From positions 1 to 64,000 of the forward strand of contig NZ_VITI01000005.1 of the NCBI RefSeq assembly GCF_007827795.1: a stretch of 64,000 nt of DNA. The letters run 5' to 3'. Below are positions 8,342-17,277 of this stretch, piece after piece. The position numbers and the translations under genes are program-made. Below the pieces are notes generated by a model. The model saw only the letters and a program-made list of their open reading frames with translations, ran no database searches and was not told the origin of the DNA. The first letter of the stretch is position 1; every line of letters starts with the position of its first letter. The DNA comes from Azospirillum brasilense (GTDB taxonomy: Bacteria > Pseudomonadota > Alphaproteobacteria > Azospirillales > Azospirillaceae).

Positions 8342-8421
8342 CGGATTCCTGCTCCGGCAGTTGACGGACCGGCCCCTGGGCGTCTACGGGATGCACAAAC
8401 CCCCTCCGGGAGCCTGGAGCC

Positions 8422-9390
8422 ATGACGATCACCCGCCTGTTTCTCGCCGCCGCTACGGCCGCCGTCGCGCTGACCAGCGCCGCCGCCTTCGCCCAGACCA
8501 AGACCGTCGCGATCACCGCCATCGTCGAGCATCCGGCGCTGGACGCCACGCGCGACGGCGTGATCGAGGCGCTGAAGGCCGCTGGCTACACGCCGGGTGA
8601 CACCCTGAAGGTCGAGTATCAGAGCGCCCAGGGCAACCCCGCGACCGCCGCGCAGATCGCGCGCCAGTTCGCCGGCGCCCGTCCGGACGTGATCGTTCCA
8701 ATCTCCACCCCCTCGGCCCAGGCCGTCGTCGCCGCGACCCGCGACATTCCGGTGGTCTTCACCGCCGTGACCGATCCGGTCGGCGCGCAGCTCGTCAAGA
8801 GCCTGGAGAAGCCGGGCGCCAACGTGACCGGCGTGTCGGACATGGCCCCGGTGGCCGAGCATGTCGCGCTGATCCGCGAGATCGTGCCGTCGGTCAAGCG
8901 TCTGGGTGTCCTCTATAACGCCGGTGAGCCGAACTCCGTCTCGCTGGTCAAGGCGCTGAAGGACGAGGCCCAGAAGGCCGGGCTGACCGTGGTCGAGGCG
9001 ACCGCCACCAAGTCCGCCGACGCCCAGCCCGCCGCCCGCAGCCTCGTCGGCAAGGTCGACGCGATCTATGTGCCGCTGGACAACACGGTCGTCTCGGCGC
9101 TGGAGAGCGTCGTGGCGGTCGGCCAGCAGGCCAAGCTGCCGGTCTTCTCCGCCGACACCGACAGCGTGGCGCGCGGCACGGTCGCCTCCATCGGCTTCGA
9201 CTACCGTCAGGTCGGCCGCCAGACCGGCGAGGCCGTGGTCCGCATTCTGAAGGGCGAGAAGCCGGGCGACGTTCCGGTGACCTTCGCCAAGGGCACCGAC
9301 CTGTTCGTGAATCCCAAGTCCGCCGCGGCGATGGGGGTGACCATCCCCGAGGCGGTGACCAAGCGCGCGACCAAGGTGGTCGGGCAGTAA
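8422..9390 (+). CDS. ABC transporter substrate-binding protein (TrpX-like)
   Basis: The 322-residue protein has a signal peptide (about residues 1-24, ending AAAFAQ) and the ABC substrate-binding fold of the TrpX/YtrG type. Typical motifs are VAITAIVEHPALDATRDGV, FTAVTDPVGAQLV and YNAGEPNSVSLVK. Known relatives bind tryptophan or other aromatic or unidentified ligands in the periplasm. The gene is the first of a three-gene importer with the permease at 9535 and the ATPase at 10431. GGAGCC lies just ahead of the ATG. A GC-rich palindromic repeat separates it from the permease gene, so the binding protein may be expressed at a different level. The ligand cannot be told from the sequence. Confidence 0.9.
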   Translation: MTITRLFLAAATAAVALTSAAAFAQTKTVAITAIVEHPALDATRDGVIEALKAAGYTPGDTLKVEYQSAQGNPATAAQIARQFAGARPDVIVPISTPSAQAVVAATRDIPVVFTAVTDPVGAQLVKSLEKPGANVTGVSDMAPVAEHVALIREIVPSVKRLGVLYNAGEPNSVSLVKALKDEAQKAGLTVVEATATKSADAQPAARSLVGKVDAIYVPLDNTVVSALESVVAVGQQAKLPVFSADTDSVARGTVASIGFDYRQVGRQTGEAVVRILKGEKPGDVPVTFAKGTDLFVNPKSAAAMGVTIPEAVTKRATKVVGQ

Positions 9391-9423
9391 GTTGTATCGT
9401 TGAGGGGAGTGGTTGCGGAGGGT

Positions 9424-9506
9424 CCCCCCTCCCAACCCTCCCCCGCTTCGCAGGGGAGGGCTTTTCTCCTTCCCTTGCGAAAGCGGGGGGAGGCCGGGAG
9501 GGGGGG
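9424..9506. repeat. GC-rich intergenic palindromic repeat, copy 1
   Basis: The core CCCTCCCCCGCTTCGCAGGG and a nearby inverted partner (CCCTTGCGAAAGCGGGGGGAGG) can fold into one long hairpin. Related copies lie at 13085, 16723, 27232, 38212, 51506 and 62689. This copy sits between the binding-protein and permease genes of one importer. Confidence 0.85.
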
Positions 9507-9534
9507 CCGACTCGACACTCCCCAAGGACCAATC

Positions 9535-10434
9535 ATGAGTGAAATCGCCTTCTTCGGGGCCGTCGAGATCGGGCTGGTGTACGCGCTGGTCGCCCTCGGC
9601 GTGTACCTGTCCTTCCGGGTGCTCGATTTCCCGGACCTGACGGTGGACGGCAGCTTCCCGCTGGGGGCCGCGGTCTGCGCCACGCTGCTGGTCGCCGGGG
9701 TCAACCCGTGGATCGCCAGCCTCTCCGCGGCGCTGGCCGGCTCGATGGCCGGGCTGGTCACGGCGACGCTGAACGTCCGCTTCAAGATACTGCACCTGCT
9801 GGCCAGCATCCTGACCATGATCGCGCTGTTCTCGGTGAACCTGCGCGTGATGGGCCGCCCGAACGTGGCGCTGCTGATGCAGGACACCGTGCTGACGCCT
9901 TTCTACGGGCTGGGGCTGCCCGACCATGTGGTGCGGCCGCTGGTCGTGCTGGTGGTGGTGGTCGCCGTCGTCCTGCTGCTGTCCCGCTTCCTGAACAGCG
10001 AGTTCGGCCTCGCCATGCGGGCGACCGGCGTCAACGCCCGGATGGCCCGCGCCCAGGGGGTACAGACGGACTTCCACATCTACGCCGGCATGGCCCTGTC
10101 GAACGGGCTGTGCGCCCTGGCCGGGGCGCTGTTCGCCCAGACCAACGGCTTCGCCGACGTGACCACCGGCATCGGCACCATCGTCGTCGGTCTGGCCGCG
10201 GTGATCGTCGGCGAGACGGTGCTGCCGGCCCGCGCGATGCTGTGGGCGCTGGTCGGCTGCGTCGTCGGCTCCATCCTCTATCGTCTGGCGGTTCAGTTGG
10301 CCCTGTCGGCGGACGCCATCGGGCTCCAGGCCTCCGACCTCAACCTCGTCACCGCCGTCCTGGTCGCGGTGGCGCTGATCCTGCCGAGGATGCGGCTGAA
10401 AGCCGCGTCGAAGAAGAGGGAGGCCGTCCGATGA
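9535..10434 (+). CDS. ABC transporter permease (TrpY-like)
   Basis: The 299-residue integral membrane protein belongs to the permease family of TrpXYZ-type importers, which is related to the branched-chain amino-acid permeases. It begins MSEIAFFGAVEIGLVYALVALGVY and has about eight hydrophobic segments. The conserved LDFPDLTVDGSFPLGAAV and VIVGETVLPARAM loops are family hallmarks. An open frame extends upstream through the palindromic repeat, but ATG 9535 is preceded by CCCAAGGACCAATC and gives the family length. Its stop overlaps the ATPase start (ATGA at 10431-10434), implying translational coupling. Confidence 0.92.
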   Translation: MSEIAFFGAVEIGLVYALVALGVYLSFRVLDFPDLTVDGSFPLGAAVCATLLVAGVNPWIASLSAALAGSMAGLVTATLNVRFKILHLLASILTMIALFSVNLRVMGRPNVALLMQDTVLTPFYGLGLPDHVVRPLVVLVVVVAVVLLLSRFLNSEFGLAMRATGVNARMARAQGVQTDFHIYAGMALSNGLCALAGALFAQTNGFADVTTGIGTIVVGLAAVIVGETVLPARAMLWALVGCVVGSILYRLAVQLALSADAIGLQASDLNLVTAVLVAVALILPRMRLKAASKKREAVR

Positions 10435-11228
10435 TCACGGTCAACGGCATCCACGTCACCTTCGGGCGCGGAACCCCGCTGGAGAAGCACGCCCTGCGCG
10501 GCGTCGACCTGACGATCCCGGAAGGGCAGTTCGTCACCGTCATCGGCTCCAACGGCGCCGGCAAGTCCACCTTCCTGGGCGCGCTGGCCGGCGACGTGAT
10601 CGCCGAGGAGGGCAGCATCGCCATCGACGGGGTGGACGTCACCCGCTGGGCGACGCCGAAGCGCGCCGCGCTGGTCGCCCGCGTCTTCCAGGACCCGATG
10701 GTCGGAAGCTGCACCGCTCTCACCATCGAGGAGAACATGGCGCTGGCCGCCGCCCGCGGGCGCCGCCGCGGCCTGGGCTTCGCCCTGCGCGGCGACCGCC
10801 GCCGGCATTTCCGCGAACGCATCGCGGAATTGGGCCTTGGGCTGGAGAACCGGCTGCACGACCGCATGGGCCTGCTGTCCGGCGGGCAGCGGCAGGCGGT
10901 CAGCCTGCTGATGGCGACGCTCGCCGGGTCGAAGATCCTGCTGCTCGACGAGCACACGGCGGCGCTCGACCCCGGAACGGCGGAGTTCGTGCTGGGCCTG
11001 ACCCGCCGCATCGTCGAGGAGAACCGGCTGACCACGCTGATGGTCACCCACTCCATGCGGCAGGCGCTGGACTACGGCGACCGCACGGTGATGCTGCACG
11101 AGGGGCGGATCGTGCTCGACGTGTCGGGCGAGCAGCGCGCCGGGCTGGACGTGCCGCATCTGCTGGCGCTGTTCGCCAAGCAGCGCGGCGGCGAGGACAT
11201 CACCGACGACAGCCTGCTGATCGGCTGA
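10431..11228 (+). CDS. ABC transporter ATP-binding protein (TrpZ-like)
   Basis: This 265-residue ATPase energises the importer encoded by the two preceding genes. It has Walker A GSNGAGKS (residues 39-46), a Q-loop FQDP, the signature LSGGQRQ, and Walker B ILLLDEH followed by TAALDP. The DEHTAALDP variant is typical of the TrpZ-like subgroup. Start is the ATG that overlaps the permease stop. The product is expected to be a cytoplasmic dimer docked on the permease. Confidence 0.93.
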   Translation: MITVNGIHVTFGRGTPLEKHALRGVDLTIPEGQFVTVIGSNGAGKSTFLGALAGDVIAEEGSIAIDGVDVTRWATPKRAALVARVFQDPMVGSCTALTIEENMALAAARGRRRGLGFALRGDRRRHFRERIAELGLGLENRLHDRMGLLSGGQRQAVSLLMATLAGSKILLLDEHTAALDPGTAEFVLGLTRRIVEENRLTTLMVTHSMRQALDYGDRTVMLHEGRIVLDVSGEQRAGLDVPHLLALFAKQRGGEDITDDSLLIG

Positions 11229-11252
11229 GGCCGAGGGAGGGACCGCGCCCGG

Positions 11253-13061
11253 TCAGACGGTCTTGCGGTCCCGCTCCTTCTCCGGTTCCTCGCGGTCGGC
11301 CTCAAACAGGGCCTGAAGCTCGGCGGCGGCCTGGCGGGAGGTCTGGATCAGGCGGTTCTCGTCGTGATGGACGGCGTGCTGCCGGATCAGCGTGCGCTCG
11401 TCATGCTCGCGGAAGGTGTCCAGCGTGTGGCGGGTCTCCTCCGGCGGCAGGCCCAGCGACTCCAGCACGCCGCCGGTCAGCCGCAAGCTGGAATCGTAGG
11501 TCTCGCGCACGAAATGCGTGACCCCGCGGTCCATCAGGAAATGGGCGTGGCGGCGGTTGCGGGCGCGGGCGTGGATGACGAGGTGCGGGAAATGGCGCGT
11601 CGCCAACTCGACCACGCGCAGCGACTGCTCCATGTCCTCCAGCGCCACCACCAGCACCTTGGCCTTGTCGGCCCCGGCGGCGCGCAGCAGGTCGAGCCGC
11701 GACGGGTCGCCGTAATAGACCTTGTTGCCGAAGCGCCGCACGACATCGACCTGCTCGGCGCTCTGTTCCAGCGCCGTGAAGGGGATGCCGCGCAGCCGTA
11801 GCACGCGGCCGACGATCTGCCCGACCCGGCCGAAGCCGCAGATCAGCACCGGCGGTTCCCCATCCGGCGCGATGGTGTCGTAGGGGCGGACCGGCTTCAC
11901 GATCAGGCGCGGCGCCAGCCAGCGCTCCTCCGCCGCGAAGACGAAGGGGGTGGCGATCATCGACAGCGTGACCACCAGCATGGCCGTGGCCGCCTGCCCC
12001 CCGCTCATCGCCCCGACGCCGACGGCCAGCCCGAACAGCACGAAGCCGAACTCGCCGCCCTGGCTCAGCACCGTGGACAGCCGTACCGCCCCGCCGGGGC
12101 GCAGGCCGGACAGGCGGGCCAGCCCGAACAGCGCCGCCGCCTTCAGCGCCATCAACCCGAGCGCCAGCGAGAGATAGCGCACCGGCTCGGCCATCAGCGC
12201 CGCCACGTCGGCCCCCATGCCCACCGACACGAAGAACAGGCCGAGCAGCAGCCCCTCGAACGGCGCGATGTCCGCCTGCACCTCGTGCCGGTATTCCGAA
12301 TCGGACAGCAGCACCCCGGCCATGAAGGCGCCGAGCGACATCGACAGCCCCGCCCAGGCGGCGAACAGGGCGGTGCCCAGCACGATCAGCAGGGCGGTGG
12401 CGGTGAAGATCTCCGGCGTCCGGGCGCCGTCCACGATGCGCAGCACCGGGCGCAGCAGATAGCGCCCGCCGGCCAGGATCGCCGCGACCGCGCCGCCGGC
12501 CTTCAGCACGGCCAGCCACGCTGTCCCGGCGTCGGGGACCTCCCCGGTGCCATGGCCGAGCAGGGGCAGCAGCGCCACCGCCGGGATGATGGCGAGGTCC
12601 TGGAACAGCAGGATGGAGAAGGCGCTGCGCCCGGCGTTGGTGGTCAGCAGCTCCCGCTCCGCCAGCATGGGCAGCACCATGGCGGTGGAGGACAGCGAGA
12701 GGCCGAATCCGGTCACCGCGGCGGCGGCGGGGGTGAATCCCAGAAGGAAAATGGTGGCGGCCGCGATCACGATGGCGGTCACCGCGACCTGCGCGCCGCC
12801 GAGTCCCAGCACCGACCGGCGCATCACCCAGAGGCGGGCGGGGCGCAGCTCCAGCCCGATCAGGAACAGCAGCATGATGACGCCGAGTTCGGAGACGTGG
12901 CGGATCGCCTCGACGTCCGTCACCAGCCCGAGCCCGCCCGGTCCGATGGCCAGCCCCGCCGCGAGATAGCCGAGCGGCCCGCCGAAGCCGATCCGCTTGG
13001 CCACCGGAACCGCCAGGACCACGGCGGCCAGCAGCACCACCAACGTCACGAAATCCGGCAT
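11253..13061 (-). CDS. Cation:proton antiporter of the CPA2 family with RCK domain (KefB/KefC-like)
   Basis: The 602-residue inner-membrane protein has about twelve hydrophobic segments in its first 380 residues. They include GYLAAGLAIGPGGLGL, FLIGLELRP, a LFQDLAIIPAV half-helix and LSQGGEFGFVLFGLA, all hallmarks of CPA2 exchangers. A cytosolic RCK-N domain follows, with the dinucleotide-binding motif VLICGFGRVGQIVGRVL near residue 400 and YGDPSRLDLLRAAGA downstream. Such proteins exchange K+ (or Na+) for protons; KefB and KefC are gated by glutathione adducts, but ligand gating cannot be assigned here. The last 60 residues are charged. A GC-rich palindrome lies between this gene and mrp. Confidence 0.92.
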   Translation of the reverse strand: MPDFVTLVVLLAAVVLAVPVAKRIGFGGPLGYLAAGLAIGPGGLGLVTDVEAIRHVSELGVIMLLFLIGLELRPARLWVMRRSVLGLGGAQVAVTAIVIAAATIFLLGFTPAAAAVTGFGLSLSSTAMVLPMLAERELLTTNAGRSAFSILLFQDLAIIPAVALLPLLGHGTGEVPDAGTAWLAVLKAGGAVAAILAGGRYLLRPVLRIVDGARTPEIFTATALLIVLGTALFAAWAGLSMSLGAFMAGVLLSDSEYRHEVQADIAPFEGLLLGLFFVSVGMGADVAALMAEPVRYLSLALGLMALKAAALFGLARLSGLRPGGAVRLSTVLSQGGEFGFVLFGLAVGVGAMSGGQAATAMLVVTLSMIATPFVFAAEERWLAPRLIVKPVRPYDTIAPDGEPPVLICGFGRVGQIVGRVLRLRGIPFTALEQSAEQVDVVRRFGNKVYYGDPSRLDLLRAAGADKAKVLVVALEDMEQSLRVVELATRHFPHLVIHARARNRRHAHFLMDRGVTHFVRETYDSSLRLTGGVLESLGLPPEETRHTLDTFREHDERTLIRQHAVHHDENRLIQTSRQAAAELQALFEADREEPEKERDRKTV

Positions 13062-13084
13062 CGGTCCCGTCCCCTAAAGGCTTT

Positions 13085-13183
13085 GCCCCCACCCTAACCC
13101 TCCCCCGCTGACGCAGGGGAGGGAACATTAGGCCTTCCCCTGCGAAGCGGGGGAGGGAGGGGACCCACGAAGTGGGGAGGGTG
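13085..13183. repeat. GC-rich intergenic palindromic repeat, copy 2
   Basis: Outer CCCCCACCCT and AGGGTGG arms enclose CCCTCCCCCGCTGACGCAGG and its inverted partner CCCCTGCGAAGCGGGGGAGG. Located between the antiporter gene and the Mrp gene. Confidence 0.87.
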
Positions 13184-13215
13184 GAGGCCGTACGCCCCCT
13201 TACGACACCAGGACC

Positions 13216-14385
13216 TTACGACACCACGATCCGCGGCGCGGTCCGCGCCGGGCCCTGCTCGCCGGCGATCTTCTCCCACACGCGCTTGGCAATTCCGCGG
13301 TACACCTTCGCGTGCTCCGACTCGGGCTGCGACACCACGATGGGCTGGCCCTGGTCGGAGGTCTCGCGGATGTCGAGGTGCAGCGGGACCTCGCCGAGGA
13401 ACTCCATGCCCAGGTCCGTGGCCTCCTTGCGGGCGCCGCCGTGGCTGAAGATGTCCGTGCGGTGGCCGCAGTTGGGGCAGCAGAAGTAGCTCATGTTCTC
13501 GATGATGCCGAGGACGGGGACGTCCACGCGGCGGAACATGTTCAGCCCCTTGCGGGCGTCCAACAGGGCGATGTCCTGCGGGGTGGAGACGATGATCGCC
13601 CCGGCCAGCGGCACCTGCTGCGCCATGGTGAGCTGGGCGTCGCCGGTGCCCGGCGGCATGTCCACCACCAGAACGTCCAGCGTGCCCCAGTTCACGTCGC
13701 GCAGCATTTGCTGGAGCGCGCTCATCACCATCGGGCCGCGCCAGATCATCGGCGTGTCCTCGGCGACCAGGAAGCCCATCGACATCACCTTGATGCCGTA
13801 ATTCTCCATCGGCTCCAGGATGCGGCCGTCCTGGCTGGTCGGGCGGCCGGAGATGCCCAGCATGCGCGGCATGGACGGGCCGTAGATGTCGGCGTCCAGA
13901 AGCCCGACCTTCAGACCGTTCGCCGCCATGGCGAGCGCGAGGTTGCTGGCCGTGGTGGACTTGCCGACGCCGCCCTTGCCCGACGCGACGGCGACGATGG
14001 CCTTCACGCCCGGCACCAGCGGCTTCTGCTCCGCCGGCTGGCCGTGTGAGTGGCCGTGTGAGTGGCCGTGACCGCCATGGGAATGCCCTTGAGCCTGTCC
14101 GTGGCCCTGCTGCGGCGCCGCGCCCTGACCGGCGGGGCGGTGCGCCGTCAGGACCGCGGTGACCGACAGGACGCCCGGCAGGGCCTCCACCGCCTTCTCG
14201 GCGGCGTGACGCACCGGCTCGGCCTGGGCGCCGCGCTTGGGGTCCACCTCGATCGAAAAAGCGACGTGCCCGTCACGCACGACAAGTCCGGACAACATGC
14301 CGAGGCTGACGACGTCCTTGCCCCGTTCCGGATCGACAACCGTCCTCAGAGCTTCAAGGACTTGAGCTTCGCTGACCTGCGCCAT
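13216..14385 (-). CDS. apbC: Iron-sulfur cluster carrier ATPase Mrp/ApbC
   Basis: Mrp/ApbC binds and transfers iron-sulfur clusters to apo-proteins using ATP. The 389-residue protein has an N-terminal DUF59/MIP18-like domain (residues 5-85), a His-rich linker, and a P-loop ATPase domain with the deviant Walker [10 protein letters not shown] (136-144). The cluster-binding CPNC motif follows in [10 protein letters not shown], and [11 protein letters not shown] is diagnostic. The linker (95-114) contains eight His in repeated HSHG units, an unusual feature that could bind metal. ATG 14385 was chosen because the DUF59 domain begins there; the frame stays open upstream. It is divergent from hflK. 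Confidence 0.94.
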   Translation of the reverse strand: MAQVSEAQVLEALRTVVDPERGKDVVSLGMLSGLVVRDGHVAFSIEVDPKRGAQAEPVRHAAEKAVEALPGVLSVTAVLTAHRPAGQGAAPQQGHGQAQGHSHGGHGHSHGHSHGQPAEQKPLVPGVKAIVAVASGKGGVGKSTTASNLALAMAANGLKVGLLDADIYGPSMPRMLGISGRPTSQDGRILEPMENYGIKVMSMGFLVAEDTPMIWRGPMVMSALQQMLRDVNWGTLDVLVVDMPPGTGDAQLTMAQQVPLAGAIIVSTPQDIALLDARKGLNMFRRVDVPVLGIIENMSYFCCPNCGHRTDIFSHGGARKEATDLGMEFLGEVPLHLDIRETSDQGQPIVVSQPESEHAKVYRGIAKRVWEKIAGEQGPARTAPRIVVS

Positions 14386-14569
14386 GGTTGAAAACTCCGC
14401 TTCCTTCCCGATATTGGCGGATATCCGTCGGTGAAATCCTTCCCCGAATGGGATGGGCACTATAGGGCCGGCGGACAATAATGGTAAAGGGATCGGACGG
14501 TCCGGAAACGATTTGTTTTCCGGAATTTCCGTCCCAAGAATTGAGAGAGCGCGAAGGGGAACGAACGGA

Positions 14570-15748
14570 ATGCCGTGGAGCAATCAGGGAGGGGGCGGCG
14601 GTGGCGGCCCCTGGGGTCCTCCGCCGGGTGGTGGCGGTCAGAATCCGTGGGGCCGTCCGCCGGGTGGCGGTGGCAGTGGCGGTGGCGGTGGTGGCGGAGG
14701 GCCGCAGCCGCCGGACCTGGAGGATCTGCTGCGCCGCGGCCAGGACCGCCTGAAACGGGTGATGCCGGGTGGTGTCGGCAGTGGGCGGGGCATCGCGCTT
14801 GTCGTCGGCCTGTTGGCCGTGGTCTGGCTGGCCAGCGGCATCTACCGCGTCGAGGCGGACGAGCAGGGCGTCGTGCTGCGCTTCGGCCAGTGGGTGCGCA
14901 CGGAACAGCCCGGTCTGCGCTATCACATGCCGTCGCCCATCGAAACGGTGCTGATGCCCAAGGTGACGCGCGTCAACCGGATCGAGGTCGGCTACCGCTC
15001 GGCCGGCGACGGCCGCCGCGGCGACCGCGACGTTCCCGACGAGTCGCTGATGCTGACCGGCGACGAGAACATCATCGACATCGACTTCACCGTCTTCTGG
15101 GTCATCAAGGACGCGGGCGAGTATCTGTTCAAGATCCGCGACCCCGAGGCCACCGTGAAGAAGGCGGCGGAAAGCGCGATGCGCGAGGTGATCGGCCGCA
15201 CCGATCTGCAGCCCGCCCTGACCGAGGCCCGCCAGCAGATCGAAACCTCCACCCGCCAGCTCCTCCAGGCCATGCTGGACGACTATGAGGGTGGCATCGA
15301 GGTGACGCAGGTGCAGTTGCAGAAGGCCGACCCGCCGTCGCCCGTCATCGACGCCTTCAACGACGTGCAGCGCGCCCGCGCTGACCGCGAACGCGCCCGC
15401 AACGAGGCCGAGGCCTATCGGAACGACGTGATCCCGCGCGCCCGCGGCGACGCGGAACGGCTGATCCAGGAAGCGTCCGCCTACCGCGAGCAGGTCGTGA
15501 GCCTAGCCCAGGGTGACGCCGACCGCTTCCGCAAGGTCTACGACGCCTACTCGACCGCCAAGGACGTGACCGCCAAGCGCATGTATCTGGAAACCATGGA
15601 AGAGATCCTGAGCGGCGCCAACAAGGTCATCATCGACGGCAACGCCCAGGGCGCCCAGGGCGTGGTTCCCTATCTGCCGCTCGGCCAGCTCCAGCCGTCC
15701 GCCTCCGGTGCGGCGGCGCGGCCCGCCGGCCAGCAACCGGCCCGTTGA
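14570..15748 (+). CDS. hflK: FtsH protease regulator HflK
   Basis: HflK is a prohibitin/stomatin-type membrane protein that, with HflC, forms a cage around the FtsH protease and tunes its activity. The 392-residue protein has a long Gly/Pro-rich N-terminus (residues 3-45, encoded by a run of GGT/GGC codons), one transmembrane segment near 70-90, and an SPFH domain. Diagnostic parts are [18 protein letters not shown] and a repeated Arg/Ala/Glu coiled coil. The ATG has AGGGGA upstream. hflC starts 12 bases downstream and a DegP-like protease lies nearby, making this a membrane quality-control region. Confidence 0.95.
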   Translation: MPWSNQGGGGGGGPWGPPPGGGGQNPWGRPPGGGGSGGGGGGGGPQPPDLEDLLRRGQDRLKRVMPGGVGSGRGIALVVGLLAVVWLASGIYRVEADEQGVVLRFGQWVRTEQPGLRYHMPSPIETVLMPKVTRVNRIEVGYRSAGDGRRGDRDVPDESLMLTGDENIIDIDFTVFWVIKDAGEYLFKIRDPEATVKKAAESAMREVIGRTDLQPALTEARQQIETSTRQLLQAMLDDYEGGIEVTQVQLQKADPPSPVIDAFNDVQRARADRERARNEAEAYRNDVIPRARGDAERLIQEASAYREQVVSLAQGDADRFRKVYDAYSTAKDVTAKRMYLETMEEILSGANKVIIDGNAQGAQGVVPYLPLGQLQPSASGAAARPAGQQPAR

Positions 15749-15759
15749 GGAGGGATGCC

Positions 15760-16707
15760 ATGAACCGCAGTCTGTTGGTCGCCGGCATCGGCATCCTCGT
15801 GGCGGGCGTCCTCGCCTCGGCCTCGCTGTTCACGGTGAACGAAGCGCAGCAGGCGCTCGTCCTCCAGTTCGGCGACCCTGTGCGCGTCATCCGCGATCCC
15901 GGCCTCAAGGCCAAGATCCCCTTCATCCAGGAGGTGCGCATCCTCGACCGCCGCGTGCTCGACCTCGATCCACCGGTGGAGCAGGTCATCCTGGCCGACC
16001 AGAAGCGCCTGGACGTGGACGCCTTCGCGCGCTACCGCATCCTGGACCCGCTGCGCTTCTACCAGACCGCCGGCAACGAGGCGGTGGCCGAGACGCGTAT
16101 GAACTCCATCGTGAACTCGGCGCTGCGCCGAGTTCTCGGCAGCGAAACCCTGCTCGCCATCCTGTCGGACGAGCGTCCGCGCGTGATGAACGACATCCGC
16201 GGGCAGGTGAACGACGAGGCGAAGCGATTCGGCATCGAGATCGTCGATGTCCGCATCCGCCGCGCCGACCTGCCGGAGGAGACCAGCCAGTCGATCTTCG
16301 CCCGCATGCGGTCGGAGCGTGAGCGCGAAGCCGCCGAGGCCCGCGCCCAGGGTCAGGAGCAGTCGCAGCAGATCCGCTCCCGTGCGGACCGCGAGCGCAC
16401 CGTCATCCTGGCCGAAGCGCAGCGCGATTCGCAGATCCTGCGCGGTGAAGGCGACAACCAGGCGCTGAAGATGATCGCCGAGGCGACGTCGCAGGACCCG
16501 CAGTTCTACAGCTTCTACCGGACGCTCGAAGCCTACCGGAAGTCGCTGAACAAGGACGACACCACCATGGTGCTGTCCCCGACCGGCGAGTTCTTCCGCT
16601 ACTTCGGTGACATCACCGGCGGCGGCAACGGCCAGCCGGCCCCGGCCTCGGGCAGCGGCCCGGCGCCGCAGCGGGCCCCGGCCCCGGCGACCGCCCAGCA
16701 GCAGTAA
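15760..16707 (+). CDS. hflC: FtsH protease regulator HflC
   Basis: This is the partner of HflK in the FtsH-regulating complex. The 315-residue protein has an N-terminal signal-anchor (about residues 4-24), then FTVNEAQQALVLQFGDPV at the start of the SPFH domain. A long coiled coil with EAEARAQGQEQSQQIRS-like sequence follows, and DTTMVLSPTGEFFRYFGD near the C-terminus is typical of HflC. The last 30 residues are Pro/Ala/Gln-rich. GAGGAGGGATGCC precedes the ATG. The active complex faces the periplasm. Confidence 0.95.
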   Translation: MNRSLLVAGIGILVAGVLASASLFTVNEAQQALVLQFGDPVRVIRDPGLKAKIPFIQEVRILDRRVLDLDPPVEQVILADQKRLDVDAFARYRILDPLRFYQTAGNEAVAETRMNSIVNSALRRVLGSETLLAILSDERPRVMNDIRGQVNDEAKRFGIEIVDVRIRRADLPEETSQSIFARMRSEREREAAEARAQGQEQSQQIRSRADRERTVILAEAQRDSQILRGEGDNQALKMIAEATSQDPQFYSFYRTLEAYRKSLNKDDTTMVLSPTGEFFRYFGDITGGGNGQPAPASGSGPAPQRAPAPATAQQQ

Positions 16708-16722
16708 GACGTCGCGCTCGGC

Positions 16723-16783
16723 TTCCCCTTCCCCCTTGTCCCGGGGGAGGGGGTGGGGTGGGGGCTCCCGTTCTCCCACCCCA
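16723..16783. repeat. GC-rich intergenic repeat, degenerate copy 3
   Basis: CCCCTTCCCCCTTGTCCCGG and GGGAGGGGGTGGGGTGGGGG, followed by CTCCCACCCC, form a shorter variant of the palindrome family. It lies between hflC and the DUF2065 gene. Confidence 0.6.
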
Positions 16784-16831
16784 ATTCTGTCTTCCCGCCC
16801 CGCATTCCTTCTCCGAAACGCCGCCCGACCG

Positions 16832-17020
16832 ATGACGGATTTCCTCACCGCGCTGGCCTTGGTCCTGGTGATCGAGGGCGTGCTCTACGCACTGTTCCCG
16901 TCCGCGATGCGGCGGCTGATCGTCGAAGCGCTGACGATGCCGGAGAACCGGCTGCGCGCCGTCGGGCTGGCGACGGCGATGGCCGGGGTCGGATTCGTCT
17001 GGCTTCTGCGCGGCGCCTGA
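16832..17020 (+). CDS. DUF2065 family small membrane protein
   Basis: The 62-residue protein has two transmembrane helices (about residues 4-22 and 42-60) joined by FPSAMRRLIVEALTMPE, the usual DUF2065 pattern. The family is commonly found directly downstream of hflK-hflC in proteobacteria, as here, so a link to the HflKC/FtsH complex is plausible but unproven. The ATG at 16832 follows GCCCGACCG with a weak ribosome binding site. The gene is too short to be judged by length alone, but the context is conserved. Confidence 0.85.
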   Translation: MTDFLTALALVLVIEGVLYALFPSAMRRLIVEALTMPENRLRAVGLATAMAGVGFVWLLRGA

Positions 17021-17277
17021 CGCCCTTTGCCGCGTGCGCGTCGCTGGACCGCGCCGCCATTTTCCGGCCATACTCCGACTTCTATACTCGCGCGTCCTCC
17101 GTGGCGGATGGGACCCGTGCGCCTTTGCTTGAAGCGGTGACGCGCGGGGATTACATCCGGCACACGGATCGGTGAAGCGCCCCCCTCGGACCGCGATTCG
17201 CTTGAAACCGCGAGCCGATTGGAACAGATGGCCGATTGGAACAAGAAGGTGCCGGATGTCCGGCAGGGAGAGCTGAG

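Noticed and set aside
8338-10077. Long minus-strand frame opposite the TrpXYZ-like genes
   Set aside because: Low-complexity Gly/Arg/His composition with no domain, antisense to strongly supported importer genes.
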